DNA of 64,000 bases from Planctomycetota bacterium (GTDB lineage: Bacteria > Planctomycetota > UBA1135 > JAKEFM01). Below the pieces are notes generated by a model. It had not been told where the DNA came from, did no database searches, and saw only the letters and a program-made list of their open reading frames with translations. The stretch spans positions 1 through 64,000 of the forward strand of contig JAKEFM010000265.1 of NCBI GenBank assembly GCA_022616055.1, given 5' to 3'. This document shows, in pieces, positions 62,475 to 64,000 of the stretch (the stretch's first letter is position 1; each line of letters starts with the position of its first letter). Position numbers and translations under genes: made by a program.

Positions 62475-64000
62475 TCAGCGCGCGCCGAGGATCTTGGCGT
62501 ACCGGTAGTAGACCTCGAGACAGAGGGCCCCGATCGCGGTCATGTAGACCCGCCCGCCGTCCTGCCCCCACGCCCCGAGCGGGTCCCAGGAACCCCTGGC
62601 GTCCCCGTCCTTTCGCTGGTGGTCGAGGATCGCCTTCTTCATCGCCACGTTCCAGATCCTCCAGTCCTCTCCCCCCATCTGGAACATCGCGAAGGTCCCG
62701 TAGTACCAGTAGTACTCGTCGACGAAGCTCCGGTCGGGGTTCACGTCCCAGACGGGAGGGGTCCTGCGCAGCAGGTCGGCGTGGAGGCGCATGACCGGGT
62801 TCTTCTCCGGGGTCTGGCCGAGGAAGAAGCGGCAGAGGAGGGCGACGGCGGTGAGGGACTCCGTCCGGTCGGGGGGGAAGCGCCGCTCCGACCCGATGCG
62901 GCGGGAGGAGACCTGCCCCTTCCCCATGTACCCGCATCGGCCCGTCGCCGGATCGGTCACGAGGTCGAACCAGGCGAGCGCCCCCTCGAGCGCGGCGCGG
63001 TCGAGATCGAGCCCCGCGTCCTCGGCCGACTTCAGCGCGAAGACCATCCAGCCGGTGACCGAGGTGTCGCTCTCCTCGGTCGGCGGCTCCTGGTACCGCC
63101 AGGCCCCGTAGGGGCTGCGCGCGCGGTGGATGAAGTTCACGGCGCGCTGCGCGGGGAGCCTGAGGAGGGGGCTGCGGTTGGAGAGGTTGTAGGCCTCGCA
63201 GAGGGCGAGGGTGGCGATCGCGTGCCCGTAGAGGTAGGCGTTCCCCGACTTCTCCCCGAAGAGACCGCTCTCGGGATCCTGCTGATCGAGGAGCCATCGC
63301 AGCCCCTTCTGGACGGTCTCGCGATGGACGCCGGCCTTGTGGGTGTTGCCGTCCCCGAGGAAGGCGAGCAGGGCGAGCCCGCTCACCCCGATGTCGTGGA
63401 GCGCCTCGCCGGGCCCGTCGCAGGGGCTCCCCCGGCACGACTGCGCGAACCCGTCGCAGTCCCAGCGCCCGTCGGGGGACTGGTGCTTCGCCAGCCAGTC
63501 GAGGGCGGCCCGGAGGGACTCCTCCGTCCCCTGCCCCCCCCTCCCCGCCCGCAGGTCGCGCTTCCCTCCGAATCGCCCGCCGTACTTCGCCCCGGCCCCT
63601 CCGCCGATCCCGATCACGTCGTTCAGCCCCTTCCCCTCGAACGGGAGGTCGGAGGCCTCGCCGGGATCGCCCCTCGGTCCCTCGCGCGCCTCCTCTCCGG
63701 GCGTCCCCTCGAGCTCCGTGGCGTCGAAGTCCCGCAGGGGAGCGGCGGGCTCCGCCTCCCGCTCCATCTCGACGGCGGGCTCCGGCCGGCGCTCCTCCGG
63801 CGGGACGAACGACTCCGCGGGGCGCGCCTCGACCGTCGCCACGATCGGCGCCGGGAGGTCCCCGCCGGGCCTCGCCGACGCGAAGAGCATCGCGACCCCG
63901 AGGAAGACCGCGTGGGCGAGGATCGAGAGGAAGAGCCAGGGGGTGCGCCGGAGCTGCTCGAGGAGCTGCTCGTTGAACGTCGGCGCCGCCTCCCGGGACC
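62475..64000 (-). CDS. Membrane-anchored prenyltransferase/squalene-cyclase-repeat protein, 5' end outside window
   Basis: At least 508 residues; the frame runs in from the right edge through FNEQLLEQLRRTP and a membrane helix (WLFLSILAHAVFLGVAML), so the ATG at 63890 is internal. A long Pro/Glu-rich linker and a Gly-rich GIGGGAGAKYGGRFGG segment lead to an alpha/alpha barrel of the squalene-oxidase/prenyltransferase repeat type (ALDWLAKHQSPDGRW; GLRWLLDQQDPESGLFG; YGAWRYQEP; DEYYWYYGTFAMFQMGG). The catalytic DxDD of true cyclases is not seen, so it is more likely a structural or binding protein of the kind common in planctomycetes. It ends 13 bases from the convergent synthase-like gene. Confidence 0.82.
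   Translation of the reverse strand, partial: SREAAPTFNEQLLEQLRRTPWLFLSILAHAVFLGVAMLFASARPGGDLPAPIVATVEARPAESFVPPEERRPEPAVEMEREAEPAAPLRDFDATELEGTPGEEAREGPRGDPGEASDLPFEGKGLNDVIGIGGGAGAKYGGRFGGKRDLRAGRGGQGTEESLRAALDWLAKHQSPDGRWDCDGFAQSCRGSPCDGPGEALHDIGVSGLALLAFLGDGNTHKAGVHRETVQKGLRWLLDQQDPESGLFGEKSGNAYLYGHAIATLALCEAYNLSNRSPLLRLPAQRAVNFIHRARSPYGAWRYQEPPTEESDTSVTGWMVFALKSAEDAGLDLDRAALEGALAWFDLVTDPATGRCGYMGKGQVSSRRIGSERRFPPDRTESLTAVALLCRFFLGQTPEKNPVMRLHADLLRRTPPVWDVNPDRSFVDEYYWYYGTFAMFQMGGEDWRIWNVAMKKAILDHQRKDGDARGSWDPLGAWGQDGGRVYMTAIGALCLEVYYRYAKILGAR

Overview
The window is a very GC-rich, gene-dense bacterial chromosome segment. It most resembles a Planctomycetota-type genome. That placement is an inference from content: several secreted FG-GAP (integrin-alpha-like) proteins that share one C-terminal module, an ECF sigma factor fused to a membrane anchor and a large extracytoplasmic part, a Pkn-type kinase with a TPR-like tail, M16 peptidase pairs, and a squalene-cyclase-repeat protein with an N-terminal membrane anchor. 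LptB implies an outer membrane. Core genes (rph, rdgB, lepA, lepB, lptB, etfBA, ribF, def, rpsT, two tRNAs) make this chromosome rather than plasmid.

Layout. 1-4.2 kb: end of a glycosyltransferase, a VIT/von Willebrand A protein and a small membrane protein. 4.2-11.4 kb: rph and rdgB, split by a three-gene opposite-strand block of secreted proteins that includes a galactose-oxidase-like copper enzyme. 11.5-19.5 kb: an orphan DUF433 protein, lepA-lepB, a cluster of DnaA-box-like sites, lptB, an HD-GYP response regulator, etfBA and tRNA-Val. 19.6-24.4 kb: two amidohydrolase-family genes. 24.3-28.2 kb: two FG-GAP genes between exact 59-bp direct repeats. 28.2-32.5 kb: an ECF sigma/anti-sigma/coiled-coil operon divergent from a secreted carboxypeptidase-regulatory-like protein. 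32.6-38 kb: an M16 peptidase pair, two small lipoproteins and a secreted protein. 38-43 kb: Ser/Thr kinase and S9 peptidase. 44-46 kb: tRNA-Phe, a duplicated ribF tail, gene fragments and ribF. 46-53 kb: BarA-like hybrid kinase, def, an ADP-ribosylglycohydrolase and a two-gene module whose second product looks like a PIN domain. 53-64 kb: sigma-factor fusion, HNH protein, TPR protein, rpsT, a polyamine-synthase-like membrane protein and a squalene-cyclase-repeat protein.

The most striking structural signal is that two separate loci (24.3-28.2 kb and 44.1-45.1 kb) look like insertions at gene 3' ends in which the tail of the host gene was duplicated, so that the neighbouring genes stayed intact. 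At the second locus the stop codon of the old ribF tail is part of the -35 element of tRNA-Phe. Other items of interest are the membrane-tethered sigma factor and its split counterpart, the active/inactive amidohydrolase fusion, the putative PIN module with a palindromic operator, the DnaA-box cluster, and a large membrane protein gene with no conventional start codon lying in frame behind rpsT.

Six promoters could be read with both elements. They share a -35 of TTGnnn (TTCGCC in one case), a 17-18 bp spacer and a -10 of TAnnnT, which suggests the usual housekeeping sigma pattern with a TAGNNT/TATCCT-like -10 in this genome.
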